From assembly GCA_947652605.1 (NCBI GenBank), contig OX393582.1, positions 12,486,544-12,550,543 on the forward strand: a stretch of 64,000 nt of DNA, in the 5' to 3' direction. Both the position numbers and the translations under genes were made by a program. This DNA comes from Elmis aenea (taxonomy: Eukaryota > Arthropoda > Insecta > Coleoptera > Elmidae). Numbering within the stretch: position 1 is the stretch's first letter; every line of letters begins with the position of its first letter. Positions 11,304-24,831 of this stretch are shown piece after piece. The notes beneath the pieces were generated by a model, which ran no database searches, was not told the DNA's origin, and saw nothing but the letters and a program-made list of their open reading frames with translations.

Positions 11304-14300
11304 TGCATAGGTTCGTTTTTTAATTTTAGGTACAGTACAGGATTGTAGAATTAAGGACTGCATTTTTTGGCATCCTATATAAAGCATTACTTGATAAATA
11401 TTAAATAGGATAAAAAAAATTTTTGCAATAATTTATTAAGTGTCAGGTGCTAACTCTTTACACTAACCATCTTTTATTAAAGGCATTTATAGGCAAAACT
11501 GTCTTTATAAAAGAATAATTGTGCGATTTAAAAAAAAAAATTATAAATATTACAAATTACTTTTTAAGAACATTTTGTGTTGATATACGTACTTTTAGAA
11601 CCATCCCATGAAGTGTGTTTGTAATATTATATTGTATGCAGCTTACATTTCGAAATGCGATAATTATTTTAAATTTTAACACAGCCTGTTTGTTGGAATT
11701 TAAATGTACATTTACTTCTGTAATACTATGCCTTAATGATATTTAATAAGATTGTTTTGATGTTTTATGGTTTATCTCAAATTACTCCATCCAATCTGAA
11801 CTAACTAGAACCTCTGGCTAAACATGATAGCAGAGGGGAGGAGTCAAGGACGAAGGCTTCATAATCTGAAAGCTGCCTGGGCCTAACCGAAGCTTCCGGA
11901 AGGTCTGATTGCAGTTGCTGGTGATATATCTGACAAGTCGTATATCAAAATAACTGACAATCTGTGGTTACTGTGTTCTTTACGAATTCAATTTACAGAT
12001 AAATGAAATAAATCTAGAACGCGTTGCTTTGATTTATTTTACTGGAGTCACTTTTATTTTGCAATATAATATGTAGTATATTTATATGCTGCAATTAAAA
12101 ATTAACCATTTAAGATAAAGCGTAGCTTAGCAATATTTAAACAAAATTATTTTGTACTTCAATGATTTGATAGACAAATTAATGCGGTAGCAGTAGCACC
12201 AATTACTCTGCTAAAATCTTTGTAAATCGTAAAAAAATATGGTGGAGGTGCCTGGAATATCACAAGAGAAAAAGTAATATTTGAGTAAAAGAGTATCGGA
12301 TCCTTCGCCTTTAACATTGCTTATTTTTCTGATGTGCCGAGGTATTACAGAAAACTTATTTAAAAAAACAATTATGAATGTACAAGCAAGTTTATTGTTT
12401 TATCTGTGTTTGTAAAAATATCCATTGATTATTAGAAAAAGTAGAAATGTACAAAAGGGTAAACTAAAATATTCGTTATTCTCAAATAATGAACTCGTCC
12501 ACAAAATTTAAATATTTTCAAGAGTGTTAACTGATTTAGAACAAAATATTATTAGAAAATATAAAATTTATAACTATTGTACGTTTGACAAAATAACCCG
12601 TCAAGATTAAAGTATTAGAATACTGCAGTTGTCAGTTTTGCTTACACAATCAGACGTAGTTTTCGTGTTAAAAAGCTAAAAATATGCTTAAAATTTAATA
12701 ATATACAGCAGCCAAATACCTATACATTTCAGTCATATAACAGTATCTAATATTTTCATTTTTTTTTACCGAAACATTAAAACAAAATCTTTAATTGACT
12801 CATAACCATTAGAAGTTTATTTGATAAAAAATTAAATCATTCCAAAATGAACCGTTCTTACACATGTTATTTTTATTTTTAAATTTTAAATTCTCTCAGA
12901 AAGTAAACTATTTTTTACCTGAACATCGCTTTAAAAATATTCAATGCATGAATTTTTAAAGTTAAAATCGACTATTTTTGTTTAATTACCACAAGTAATT
13001 CATCAGAAATCTTGAACCTCAGTAGTACAGACAGACTTCAGGGCATTCTTTGTATTTGTTTTCGTCAATTTTGGTAGTCTAAAGTCGTTTTTGGTCCTAG
13101 TCTGATATCCGTGAATGTTGTGAATTAAATTTTCAGTCATGTAATGTAAAAAAATAATTGTTAATTGCTTTGTATAAATTAACAAAAGGCAAAAATATTA
13201 GTTTTTGACAAACACAAAAATTAAAACAATTTAGAAATTGTTTTAAACACAACAACAACCTTTCAAAACGATACATAAGTTAACAAATATGACGTAAAAA
13301 ATAAAAAAGTTATTGCTCATTTTATTAAAAAAAGATATTGTGGCTTCATTTAATAAAAAAGTACATAAACAATACTTCTTGACAATAACAAATTTTAGTG
13401 TGAGCATGAAAGATCTAATTTAATGATTGTTCTTAAAAACTTAATTATTTTTGTCCATAAAAAAATAAGGGGCTGTAGATAGAAGTGGTCATAAAGTATG
13501 ATTAGTTGTGCTCTTTGGTTATTAAAAGCATATTTTAAAAACTAGAATTATTGCATACTCGGTACTATACCGGGCGATTCGGTTTGACTGTCGCACCCCC
13601 ACAAATTTATAATTTTTAGGGAAACACCTAAAAAAGTTATATTTTGTTAATCGCAGAATATTCTAAATAAAGTGATGTTAAAATGGGTTTTTTTTACTAT
13701 GAAATAAATCAGACTGGCGATAGTCAACTTTTAAATTGCGTATTATACATTACCTACCTATTTATTCTAATACAAAATTTTATTTTACATTTGTAAAAGT
13801 TTTGTATCTAACAAAATTTTCAAAACGCGGCTGTTTTATGGAATACATTACTGAAACAACTGACAGCTGAAGAAGTGGGGCATGCGTTACCGTATGACGT
13901 TAACAATTGCGTGTTTGCGAAGAAAATCGTAAACTTTGTTCAGAATTCTGTTGGCAGTTGTTTCAAATTATATACCAGGATACAATAACTGCGAAAGATA
14001 ATGTACAAGGGATGGTGCAATATTGAAATTCAAACGTTCATTGTTAGTAGAGTTCTGTTATTCTATGTAAATCAACATGATAAACAAAATGAGTGGAACG
14101 TTGATATAAGACAACAAAGGGGTTTACAAAAAGTATAAAATGAAAGAGTGTGAGCTCTGCTGTCTCGCTCGGATCAATGTGACTTATATTAAATATTTAA
14201 CTTTCATATCTTGCATCTTGATATTTGTTATTAATATTTAAGGATTGTTTATTCAATTATTCCTATAATTTATCAATTTTAAAAATATTCTTCAAAGATA

Positions 14301-14671
14301 TTACTTAGTACATAATTTTGTGGTAAAAACAAATTTACCGAAATATCCCTCAAGTCAGTATGAACCTTAGGTGGTAAGTGAGCTATAGAAACTGACTGAC
14401 GATTTTTCATTACTTGTTGGTGAATACAATTATTTTTGAGAGGTTTTTAAATACGTGATAAAAATATTGGTCGTACGCGACTGGCCTAAATGTGTGATAA
14501 TTAGTGCAATTTGACAGGTAGATAACATTCTTCATCATTCATATTATACTTGGGGTTGTGTCTAGGCATTGGCAAGGAATAAGTTTATAGTAATGTACGC
14601 TTTTTGTACATGAGCACTTTTGAGCTATTCGAACAAGCAACTAAAGTATAAATTTAGGTATAGCATAAACT
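11304..14671. other. AT-rich intergenic DNA with one richer island
   Basis: No gene or complete element recognised. A less AT-rich island at about 11790-12060 stands out. Its end (AAATAAATCTAGAACG, then a T-rich stretch) loosely resembles an LTR with a polyadenylation signal, but no partner LTR, target duplication or coding sequence is present. Confidence 0.35.
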
Positions 14672-14930
14672 GACGTTTTTCCGTTTTTTTTTTTAGAGTA
14701 ATTTTTAGGCTGAGATATGGTGTTACTTTTTTAGATTGTATGTAAATTTTACGTTTATATTTATTTATATTATTACTTTTGTTGTAATTTTGCCAAATAT
14801 ATTATGTACCTATGTGTTCCTTTACCTAAATGGAAACCATTAGTGAAACTTCTTACTTTTATTAAGAATAATTTCATGAGGGTGGAGGGCGATTTAATTT
14901 AAAAAAATAAAAATCAAAAAAGGTTCTGTC
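14672..14930. repeat. Dispersed repeat, inverted copy at 32822-33041
   Basis: Blocks here, such as CCTTTACCTAAATGGAAACC, recur in reverse complement at 32822-33041 in the same order over about 220 bp. Both copies end in a G-rich GGGCGAT block. The repeat may be the interior of the hAT-like element whose terminus lies at 15150-15167. Confidence 0.6.
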
Positions 14931-15149
14931 GTCAAACTGTAATTTTGGATTATGGCAAAGTACTCTACATTATCTAACTTTGCATTAAAACACGTTTGAA
15001 CATCTACAATTTAAAAAGAAAACGCCTGCCACGCATTTTATCTCCGCCCACTTCTTCTGTCGACTTCTACTTGCTTTTGAAAAAAATCAACAGCTAGCAA
15101 CCCTTATTTAGAAGGGCGGTAAATTTAGGGATCGCCCTGGGCGGCACAA

Positions 15150-15167
15150 ACTCTAGCTACGCCACTG
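15150..15167. mobile_element. hAT-like right terminus
   Basis: ACTCTAGCTACGCCACTG is the inverse of CAGTGGCGTAGCTAGAGT, a terminal sequence typical of hAT-type elements. The opposite end was not found, so only a truncated element remains. It may include the repeat at 14672-14930. Confidence 0.45.
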
Positions 15168-15195
15168 GTGCGATTATAGTAAACAAACTTGACTT

Positions 15196-15460
15196 TCCTT
15201 GGATATAAATATATATAAAAGTCCAGCCTGACTCTTTCTATCTATCTGTGACTCTGTGACTCTATATCGCATGAATATAGTAACGCAGTAAACTATACTA
15301 CGGGTTCATTTGACCGACTGAGTTGTGTCTAATGAACCGTAAATTTTTACTCACGGGTAACATAACAGTGTCTAACTTGCAGCTCACGGTATTATAAAAA
15401 GTAATAGTTTAAATTTGATATAGGTATAATCTTCCTGTCCTAGGACGGGTTACGTGCTAG
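15196..15460 (+). mobile_element. Probable non-autonomous Helitron
   Basis: The right end shows the Helitron signature: a short hairpin (CCTGTCCTAGGACGGG, near 15434-15449), about seven bases, then CTAG at 15457-15460 followed by T. The proposed left end begins TCCTTGG. Next to it is a TATATATAAAAGTCC stretch followed by CTGTGACTC repeats, as often seen at Helitron 5' ends. The base before the left end is T, not the expected A, so the left boundary is uncertain. No Rep/helicase is encoded. Confidence 0.4.
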
Positions 15461-16696
15461 TAATGAAGGATGAGGTACACAGTTAAAAAATTTAGTTTTG
15501 ATTCGTACGTTTAAAAAGAATAAAAGTGTTATTCGTATAAGCACGTTACACTAGGATAAAAAAATAAATTACAAAGACGATTAAAAAAGCTTTAAACCAT
15601 TTTGATTACAACGCTACAAAAGGAATAGTTAAAAAATTTGATCAACCATGCCAATGATAATCTTTAACAATAAGACGATGACAGAAAGCTTAAAAGACGC
15701 TGGCCATCTGATCTTATGGTTGGTGGTAGAAGACACTTCGATGGAAATGTTCTCATCATATCAAAGTGGTGCTGTAATTAGTGCTAGGCTAGCAAATTAA
15801 CACATAGAATCATAAAACTCTTATTGCTAATAAAACTAAATTTTAAAAAAATTATAAAAATTAAACATTGCGCATTGTAGAAAATATTTTCATTATTATT
15901 AATGTTTTTTGTTGTTAGTTTTAAATTGCTTATTGCAAGTAGTGGTTTTTGTGTTTTATAAAATAATAACTCTTAGTATGCCAACATTTTGTTTGTGTTC
16001 TACAGCATCGGGACACCATGGCCCAAAAACAAACAAATGTGTATTGTAACGGAAGAAACAGCGGGGTTAAAAAAAATATTTAAAAAACATTAATAAGAAA
16101 ATGGAAGGCTCAGACTCATCTTTTCTGACACTTCATTGTTTTTGAAACAAAAGGATCTTGTTTTAAGATAGTGATGCACTTAGTCGATAGTCTATGTTGT
16201 GGAGATATTCGTTTTATTGCTTCAACTTCTGTAACTAATTATATACAAATAAAATAAAGTGTTTATAGGAGAACTGATCCAATTATGATGCATTAGCTTG
16301 AAAGGTTTCTGCCGCTACGCTACACCAAACGCTTCTGATAAAACAACAAAGCCACGTGCGATGTTAATTCGGCTAATTTGATCAACGAGATGCGGGTAGA
16401 TATAAAAGGCATTATCTATTTAACTACCCAAACTCATCTCCAAGAACCTATTCGTGAGTTCCTAAGAAAAACAAAACACTAATGTATTTTTTTATTACTT
16501 ACTTTTTAATATAAGTAACACATTTTTGTTGTTACACTGGTTACCAGGAACTACAACATGGGTGAAAATTTTCACTTTTTTAAAACTGAATTCAAATATA
16601 TCCTTAAAAAGTTTTCATCACGTACAAGCTTTTCTGTTAGTTACCTATAATAACGTCTAAAAAAAGTTAAATTTTTTACTCAGAAGTTTTTTTTAT
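15461..16696. other. AT-rich DNA, nothing recognised
   Basis: No reading frame, RNA gene or repeat boundary recognised. Confidence 0.4.
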
Positions 16697-17430
16697 ATAC
16701 AGGGTGAGTCACGACGGACGCCACGGAGTTTTATGGCCAAACGGTACATATTTTCAAACTTTTGTCGCTGTTGAATTATGTAAGTCAATAAGGGCAACAT
16801 TTTAAAAATATTTTCAAACATACAGGGTGCTCCAAAAAAGAGTGAAATATCAAAGTTATACTTTTTCTTATGGAGCACACAAAAAATGAGGATACATGGG
16901 TCTAAAGTCGAACGTTTTCGTGAAAATTGCATTTTCATGATAATAAAGTACTTCCAAAAAATTTTAACATTAAAAAACTGTCTGAAGAAAAGATTGATAA
17001 TAGATTATATAACTCTTTGCACCACCTACATTTTAAAAATATTATACAGGGCGTTTTGACACTCAAACTTGTGAAACTTTAAACATCGATAACTAATTTT
17101 TTTTAAACACAACACCCTATAGTTTTTTATACCGTCTTATAGAAAATTTAATTCTCTTTCAAAAACATATAGTCTGTTTTTTACCTAAAATTGATATTTT
17201 CTGAGATATCGCAATTTTATTGTTAATTTTTAGGGCAAAGTAATATTTTCAAGAAGGCTATGAAGGTAGACAGCGGTAATTTGAATTTTTTACTACTTTT
17301 ATCGTTCTTATCAAGAAACTTTTATTTACAATGTGGTTAAACACGTGTTAAAAACAAAACAGTAACGGCCATATAGATATTATAAGCTGTTTTTTTAGTG
17401 AGAATAAAAGCAAATGCATATCAAAAAAAA
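16697..17430. repeat. Cluster of degenerate CAGGGTG-type element ends
   Basis: TATACAGGGTGAGTCACGAC (from 16697), ACAGGGTGCTCC (near 16823), TATACAGGGCGTTTTGACAC (near 17044) and AACACCCTATAG (near 17108) are termini of the palindromic families. They are packed together and no longer pair with clear partners. I read this as old nested copies broken by deletions. Confidence 0.5.
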
Positions 17431-19586
17431 ATATTCACAATTATTAGAACTCAAAAATAATGGGGTTATAACTGTTATAAGGTACTTCCAATTTTAATTC
17501 TCCGCGTGTTTGCGTTTCTCTTGCGAATTTTCCAGGCATCTGCTTTATGTAATGAAATTTTACGGAAAACGCAGTTGAACAAAAAGACTAATTTGTTAAT
17601 TAACCCTTTCGCAGCTTATTTTTTCGCATTAGCAACCTACATCAAAGATGACGCATAACGTTATAGAGTAATTATTCCAGGATCCATCTACGCTAATGTA
17701 ACACAAAGCCTTTCTACATTATCACTGTCACTAAAATGTTATCTAACAAAGTACAATTGACGACTTTCCCATTATTTGCACGGAAGTGCTGACTACCGTC
17801 AAAATTATGTGAGAGAGCTGGCTTTCAGTAATATAAATGATACCTTAATGCGATAGAGGTTTAAGTTCGGGAAGATGAGCTGATAGCAGAAGAGAGTCTA
17901 TTTAAAAGATGTTAACGTTATGTTCGCGTTCTCTGGAATAAAGGATTGTGACAAAGCAAAACGAAAATAACTTCATATTAGGACTTCTACACAGAAATAA
18001 AATTGTTTATTCTTTAAACAAAAATATTGTAACGATTTTTTAAGGAAGACTAAAAAATCTTGATGAAGGGGATGAAACGACTGATTTATGTCCCATGACT
18101 TTATATAACTTTAAATAACCATTACCTTGTTGCAAAAAATAACAGAGATATGGCAAAGTTTGCTATGGTTTCGCAAACACGTGATACTTGCAACTATTAA
18201 ACAACTAAATGTCATTTTCAAGTAAATTCTGCAGCAGCTGCTACGTTTTATTACTCACACTCACAGATGTAAATTTCTAACATATTAAACATTTCAAATT
18301 GTTTAAAAGTTAACCATGCTCACAATTCCACAACAAATAGTTATAAAATAAAACAGAATACATGGATTTGCTTAAAAGTTAAAAAATTACCTTGAATATG
18401 GCGTTAAGTTGTTAAATAATTGCAAACATCACTTGTACCTATACGAAATAATGGCAATCTTTGATAAAGAAACTTTTACAAAATTAACCATATCTCGGTT
18501 ATTTTTTATACTTTTAAAAAGCTAAAAATCTCTTTGATATAAATTCTTGGCCATATAGTGTTAGCATTTAAAAAAATGTTAGTTAACTACATATCTTAAA
18601 AGGAAAGGTCACTAATTTTGTTTTTTTAAATTATGCTATTATGCATAAAACCTGTATAAAAAACCTTTATAACATTTTGTTCAATTTTAATAAATAAGTA
18701 AGTTATAGTAAATTTTCAAAAATGATGAAGTTTCATTTTTAGTCTCTAGGACCAAAATGAAAATCAATATAAAAAAAATGCCCAAGAGACCGATATCAGA
18801 TAATAGTATTCGAGAAACCGCATAAAACATTAGAATTTATTTCACCCTGTAGATATTATGATGTACTTGATATGCTTGTCTTTTTTTTAGAAACGGTATT
18901 TTCTTCGTCAAGCATGTATTTTTCTCACTATTTATTAATAATCATGATGATTAATTTTGCATTTATTTCAATTAATTCTTTTTAGGCGAGTTAAGATCTT
19001 TGAAAATATTCAAAATACGTATCGGTTCAAAAGTTTTATATGCAAATTTTGTTATCGTTTATTGAAATTCAACAACAATAATAACAAACAATTATAAATC
19101 CTAGCGCAGTAATAATCTGTAAACTAAATTTGCAATATTAAGTTATAAAGTTGAGTGAAGCAAAATGATGTAGGAGTCTCAATAGAGACTGTCTAGACGA
19201 GAGTTGCGTCCAAGAACTCCCATCGGTGTTTCAGCCTTATATCATATTATATTCGAGTTAACATGAACATATCTGACCGGATAGTCTGCCATGAACCTGC
19301 CGGATATGATCAACCAGTCCGTAACGTAATGGTCAAACCGCATTAATTTACGTTTGTTATCGTACAAAGCGGTTAGATATACGTCTCATATTTGTTGATA
19401 TACCAATACTGTCAAAATGGCTTTTTATAATTATATGAAATACTAGTGTTATATGCAATAATTAAACTTAAAATTAAAGAAGCTGGTGTAATGACCTAAC
19501 GTTTTCTTTGGTTATGTGACATACAATACAAATTCATTTTGTTAAATAATATTCATCCTAAAAAAAATTACTTAAGTAGTGATTTA
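17431..19586. other. AT-rich DNA, nothing recognised
   Basis: No gene supported. Slightly richer patches near 17500-17960 and 19150-19400 show no coding frame or repeat boundary. Confidence 0.4.
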
Positions 19587-19588
19587 TA

Positions 19589-21132
19589 CAGGGTGTCCCA
19601 GCCAAGACGAATTATTCGATAGCTCTGTTATTAGTAATAATATTAAAAAAAGTTAAATGTAAAAGTTGTTTGTAATCATTTACTACATAACCTAAAATTA
19701 TTTTCAACTATACACAGTGTTTTGTTTTTGCGCTCTGATACCAGACATTGTTTTTTTTATATGGAACACCCTGTATATTTTGTAATTTTTGGATGTAAAA
19801 ATAAATTCTCAAAAATATTATGGGGTTGTTTACGTCTAAAATGAACCGTTTTTGAGTTATTAACGTTTTTTTGAAAATTTTGACAGATGCAGACCTTTAT
19901 AAAAATATTTATATTTATTTACATAACAACACCAGAGCAATTTACTCTCGTAATTTATTAGACAATAGTGTCATAGTGATTGTTGATTTGTTAAACTTTT
20001 AAAATAATATACAGGGTGTTCGTTTTACTCGCTCCATTTTGCTAAACTTTAAACGCAGGTAAGTCATCTTTTTTAAATGGAACACCCTATATATTTTTAC
20101 ATTTTCTTGTAGAAAATTTAATTATCTTCCAAAGTTATTAAGCATGTTTTATGTCTAAATATAATATTTTTAAAGTTATTTGGTTTCTTATGATTATTTG
20201 CGAGTATTTTACCTAAAATATCGGTAGTAGCCTTTGAAAATTCAAAACAATTTGTATGAATTGTCAACCAAAACACTTAATCGGCACAATTTTCACTATT
20301 ATGCCACTAAAAATCCATATATTTTAAGAGTTGTAGATACACAGCATAAATGGCAGCAAATAACACCATAATGCTGTGTCTCTACAGGTCTTAAAAAATA
20401 TGGATTTTTAGTGGCATAATAGTGGAAATTGTGCTGATTAAGTGTTTTGGTTGACAGTTCATACAAATTGTTTTGAATTTTCAAAGGCTACTACCGATAT
20501 TTTAAGTAAAATACTCGCAAATTATCATAAGAAACGAAATAACTTCAAAAATATTATATTTAGACATAAAACATGCTTAATAACTTTGAAAGATAATTAA
20601 ATTTTCTACAAGAAAATGTAAAAATATATAGGGTGTTTTATTTAAAAAAAAATGACTTACATGCGTTTAAAGTTTAGCGAAATGGACCGAGTAAAACGAA
20701 CACCCTGTATATTATTTTAAAAGTTTAATCAATCAACAATCACTATGACACTATTGTCTAATAAATTGCGAGAGTAAATTGCTCTGGTGTTGTTATGTAA
20801 ATAAATATAAATATTTTTATAAAGGTCTGCATCTGTCAAAATTTTCAAAAAAACGTTAATAACTCAAAAACGGTTTATTTTAGACATAAATAGTCCATAA
20901 TATTTTTGAAAGAGAATTTAATTTAACATCCAAAAATTACAAAATATACAGGGTGTTCCATATAAAAAAACAATGTTTGGTATCAGAGCGTACAAACAAA
21001 ACTCTGTGTATAGTTGAAAATAATTTTAGGTTATGTAGTAAATGATTACAAACAACTTTTACATTTAACTTTTTTTAATATTATTACTAATAACAGAGCT
21101 ATCGAATAATTCGTCTTGGCCGGGACACCCTG
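19589..21132. repeat. 1.54-kb near-perfect palindrome with nested termini
   Basis: The element is flanked by TA on both sides. CAGGGTGTCCCAGCCAAGAC at 19589 is inverted at the right end (GTCTTGGCCGGGACACCCTG). The centre is at about 20360. Each arm contains further termini of the same kind: CACCCTGTATATT near 19768, ACAGGGTGTTCG at 20011, ACACCCTATATAT near 20083, with mirror copies at about 20636, 20700 and 20950. Several foldback elements therefore seem to have inserted into each other before the whole was mirrored. No transposase is encoded. Confidence 0.85.
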
Positions 21133-21134
21133 TA

Positions 21135-21704
21135 TATTTACAAGAAAAAGTACCTACTACTTAACTACAAAAATACAACTCTTTTTTGATGTTTTTAAGT
21201 GATATATTTTTTTAATTTTATTTAAACTGTAACAAAACATTAAGCACTCTAACAAAACCAGTCAAATAGGAATCATTTTATGAAATGCAATAAATAAAAA
21301 GAGTTATTCCAAACAATATTACAAAACTGGTAGCTATTTTTATCTATACTCATCAGCTTTATAACCATAGATTTTACAATCGAAGCAGGTTTTGCAGACC
21401 ATAAATGCATGTTTCAAGCAAAAATGTTCATTACAAAGTCGACAAGAATATAATCTGCCATATATTTTCATTCATGCAGCAAGAGATACCCAGGCTATAA
21501 CAGTCGAAGCATTCTGACAAGTCAGTTAAGGTTAAGATACAGAGAGGAATTAGCTTCTTACACGAATCGGATAATGAGATACTTAAAAAATTCAGAGTAA
21601 CATTTCTCACACACATTCCGCTGACAAAGAATTACTTTCTTCTATTATGGCAGATTATCATTCCTTATACACGGTGTTTCGGACTACCCGTACCAGCACT
21701 TTTA
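21135..21704. other. AT-rich spacer
   Basis: Nothing recognised between the palindrome and the target duplication of the hAT element at 21705. Confidence 0.4.
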
Positions 21705-21712
21705 TTCTAAAA

Positions 21713-22895
21713 CAGGGACTAAAAACGAAAAAAATTCCGTTCGTTTCTGTTCGGAACGAAAACGAAATATATCGTTTTCGTTCTTTTCGTTCTAACCGAA
21801 AAAAATCTTTTTTCGTTTTCGTGAACCGAAATAATAACGGTTAAAACCGGTTTTACAATATTTTTTTTGTCGTCAAAAAATCAATTTCTTTTCTAGTCAC
21901 CACAACCCGCTATAAATACGATAACAATATTTGCGTCTCAACTAAAATATAAACGATGACGATGGGGTTTGATGCTCACGGACAGCATATTTTAGACTGG
22001 CGAACCATCGCCATATTAAATTTACCAAATCGTTGAACACATTAACATTTAACCATTTTATTAAGTTTAACACCCGTAAGGTGCAAAAACACAACGTGAT
22101 TAGGTTAAATTAGACACACGATCTTTATCTAAAAATATGAAAATATAGCGTGCTGTTTTAAATTTGTTTTAGTACTAAAAATCTATGCATTTGAATTAAA
22201 TAAGATCCTGCTGTAATTATTTAAAAAGACAAAAGAATGAATTCAAGTGGATAATTTACTAAATGTTATAAATAAAAAAGATATTAAAAAAAACTTATAT
22301 TAACTTGAAATATACTTTGACTTTATAGTTTGTACATACCATACAATATACATTTTCACATTCCGTTAAATCTTACAACGTAACACATCTTCCAATAAAT
22401 CTTCTTTTACATTAGTCCTTTCCGAAGTAAGAATAAATTTTACTATTATTACGTCTAAACGCAAATAAAACATACACATTGATAATATATATCCAATCAA
22501 GTGTATATTCTATATTGATGATCTAAAAAACAAATTAGAAATAAAGAATATCTGTACCGTTAATTGTGTTACTGTAAATTGCAAGTATAAACAATAAAGT
22601 TCTTAATACATATTCACGTAAATATATGGAGAAAAGTGAAGTTTACTTAGTTCAAGTGAGATTTTTTACTGCCTCGTGGAGTCTCCCCAGCACAGAAGGT
22701 AAATTCGCGTTTGTGTTTAACAAATAAAATTGAAATAGCGACAAAACCGGTTAAAACCGGTTTTGGAAAATATTTATTTTGTTTTCGTTCTTGAACGAAA
22801 AATAATAATTTCGTTTTCGGTTTCGTTTTCGGTCTTAAAAAAATTTCGGTTAATTTCGTTTAACGTTTTCGTTTTCGTTCCGTTCTCAGTCCCTG
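21713..22895. mobile_element. Non-autonomous hAT element, 1.18 kb
   Basis: The 8-bp TTCTAAAA is duplicated at 21705-21712 and 22896-22903. Termini CAGGGACT and AGTCCCTG are inverted. Both subterminal regions are dense in GAACGAAAACG-type blocks and AACCGGTTTT palindromes in inverted arrangement, probably transposase-binding sites. The interior is AT-rich and non-coding. A related AACCGGTT-rich fragment lies at about 33350-33500. Confidence 0.9.
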
Positions 22896-22903
22896 TTCTA
22901 AAA

Positions 22904-24160
22904 TGCGACGTCTGAACAAAATTCATAGCCAATTTTGGCTTTAAACATAGGTACTTGTACCATATTTAAAAAAAATAGTGCCCTTAATATAAAGCATATT
23001 TAAAAGAGGAACATAATTTTGTGCTGTTTCACTATTTATTACTTTATGAAGTACGTTCTTGTTATTCTGAAAATCAAACAAAGTATGCGCTTGTTATGAT
23101 TTCTGAGACATTTCATTATTCATCCTGTCAATTTGACAAAGGTCAAATGAACTGTAAAAATCCTGTTAACGGTATCAGTTCTTCTCAGATTTAAATGTCA
23201 ATTTTGTATTACGAAGCTATTGCTTGGGTGTGAACAATAGACAATTTATTGATAAATATTGCGCATTTGGCAGCATCGTTGCTGTAATATGTGAACATAG
23301 TTTTAATTACAGAACTCTCGTTTTATTTTCATCCCCATATACAGGCCGTTTGTCATGACATTGGCGTTTAAATATGAAAAAACAAATTAATGAAAATTGC
23401 TTTGTAATATATCCAACCAACAGTTGTAACTAGCTACGCGGCCACAAACGACTTTTACCGTCCATTTGCATGTAAAATACAGTTTCGATAGCATGTTGTT
23501 ATGTGGAATATCTACGATTATTTCATTTTAGTGGAATTTATGTGGCAACACGATATACATACTAGTTGCATAGCGGTAGAACAGACAGATAAAAAGCAAT
23601 TATGAACAATAAAAATCAAACCTATATGATTTATTAACAAGGAAGATGAAACAGATAGCATTTACAAAATAAATAATTCAGAATGTAATAGATAGTTAGG
23701 TTGATAGGGATTTTAATAAAAATTATTTTTAGTTTTAAACAATTGCAGCAGAATAATTTGGTACTTTTTAGTAATTTATAATCATCAATACGTTTAAGGG
23801 AATAATGTACAACAATTTGAGGTTAAACAATTAAAAAATACCAACAAAATTTTATGGAAAGTGTATAATATCAAATATGAATAAAATTTAAGAAAAAAAT
23901 TTAAAACAATGATATGGAATATAAAAATTAAAAAAACTAACAATGTTTACAAAGGCAAGTTTTAAAACAGTTTGTGACTAACCAATGACGTATATTATAA
24001 TATGTGAATTATTGAATAATCAACCTATCGTTACAAATCCTGCATACAATGTTTCCTTAATTTGGCGGCAAATTTGGAGTGATAATACATTTACTATTGA
24101 AGTTATAACAGTAAAAGTGTATTCATCCTTTTACATTTCGTTGTCGCAGCGTAAACGTCT
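22904..24160. other. AT-rich DNA, nothing recognised
   Basis: No gene, RNA gene or element boundary recognised. Confidence 0.4.
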
Positions 24161-24164
24161 GTGA

Positions 24165-24422
24165 AGGTGGGAGATGATTGAAAATGTTACTATGGGAAAC
24201 CTTTTAATTAGAATAAAACATCTACCAAATAGGAGTAGCATTTTCCTCCATTTACTCAAATTTGAGAAATAAAATAAAAACCTGATTTTACCGCTCCTCT
24301 TTAGGGGGGTGTAACTCCGAAAGGAGACGTCTAAGGAAAAAATGTTATATGAAAGACCCCCTTAATTTTTGATAGGGAATCACCACGCGAATTTTTTTGC
24401 AATATTTAAAAAAACACCATGT
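24165..24422. repeat. Single arm of the AAGTATTGC palindromic family
   Basis: GTGAAGGTGGGAGATGATTG at 24160-24180, followed by GAGACGTCTAAGG and a final AACACCATGTA, matches in order the arm sequence of the element at 10345-11303. The partner arm is missing here. Confidence 0.6.
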
Positions 24423-24829
24423 AGTTCACAGTTGTAATTTAATTAAAAGGTATCACTATCACTTGCAAAGTGGAAACTGTAATTTAAAAAATAATAATTT
24501 AATGGAACTTTGGGACAAACGTCTATGCAGACAAATAAATACGGGTAAAAGATAAAAATTTCGTATAATATGTTATCTAAAAATTGGTAAAAGAAATTTC
24601 GTAATAATTGTAAATTTTTGTGAAGTAGAACATCATCAAATAAATATTGTTGTCGGTGACTGTAACTATTGTAGCACATATGGATTAAAATTGTATGCCG
24701 GAAACATAGTTCTTATTAAAGATTTTATATATTTTACAACTTACTTTAGGTAAAAATATTTTATATGCAATGCATTGCTTTTTCGCGGAATGTCATTTTG
24801 CTTAACTTCAAATTCTAGCAGGTAAAATG
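24423..24829. other. AT-rich spacer
   Basis: Nothing recognised. Confidence 0.35.
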
Positions 24830-24831
24830 TA

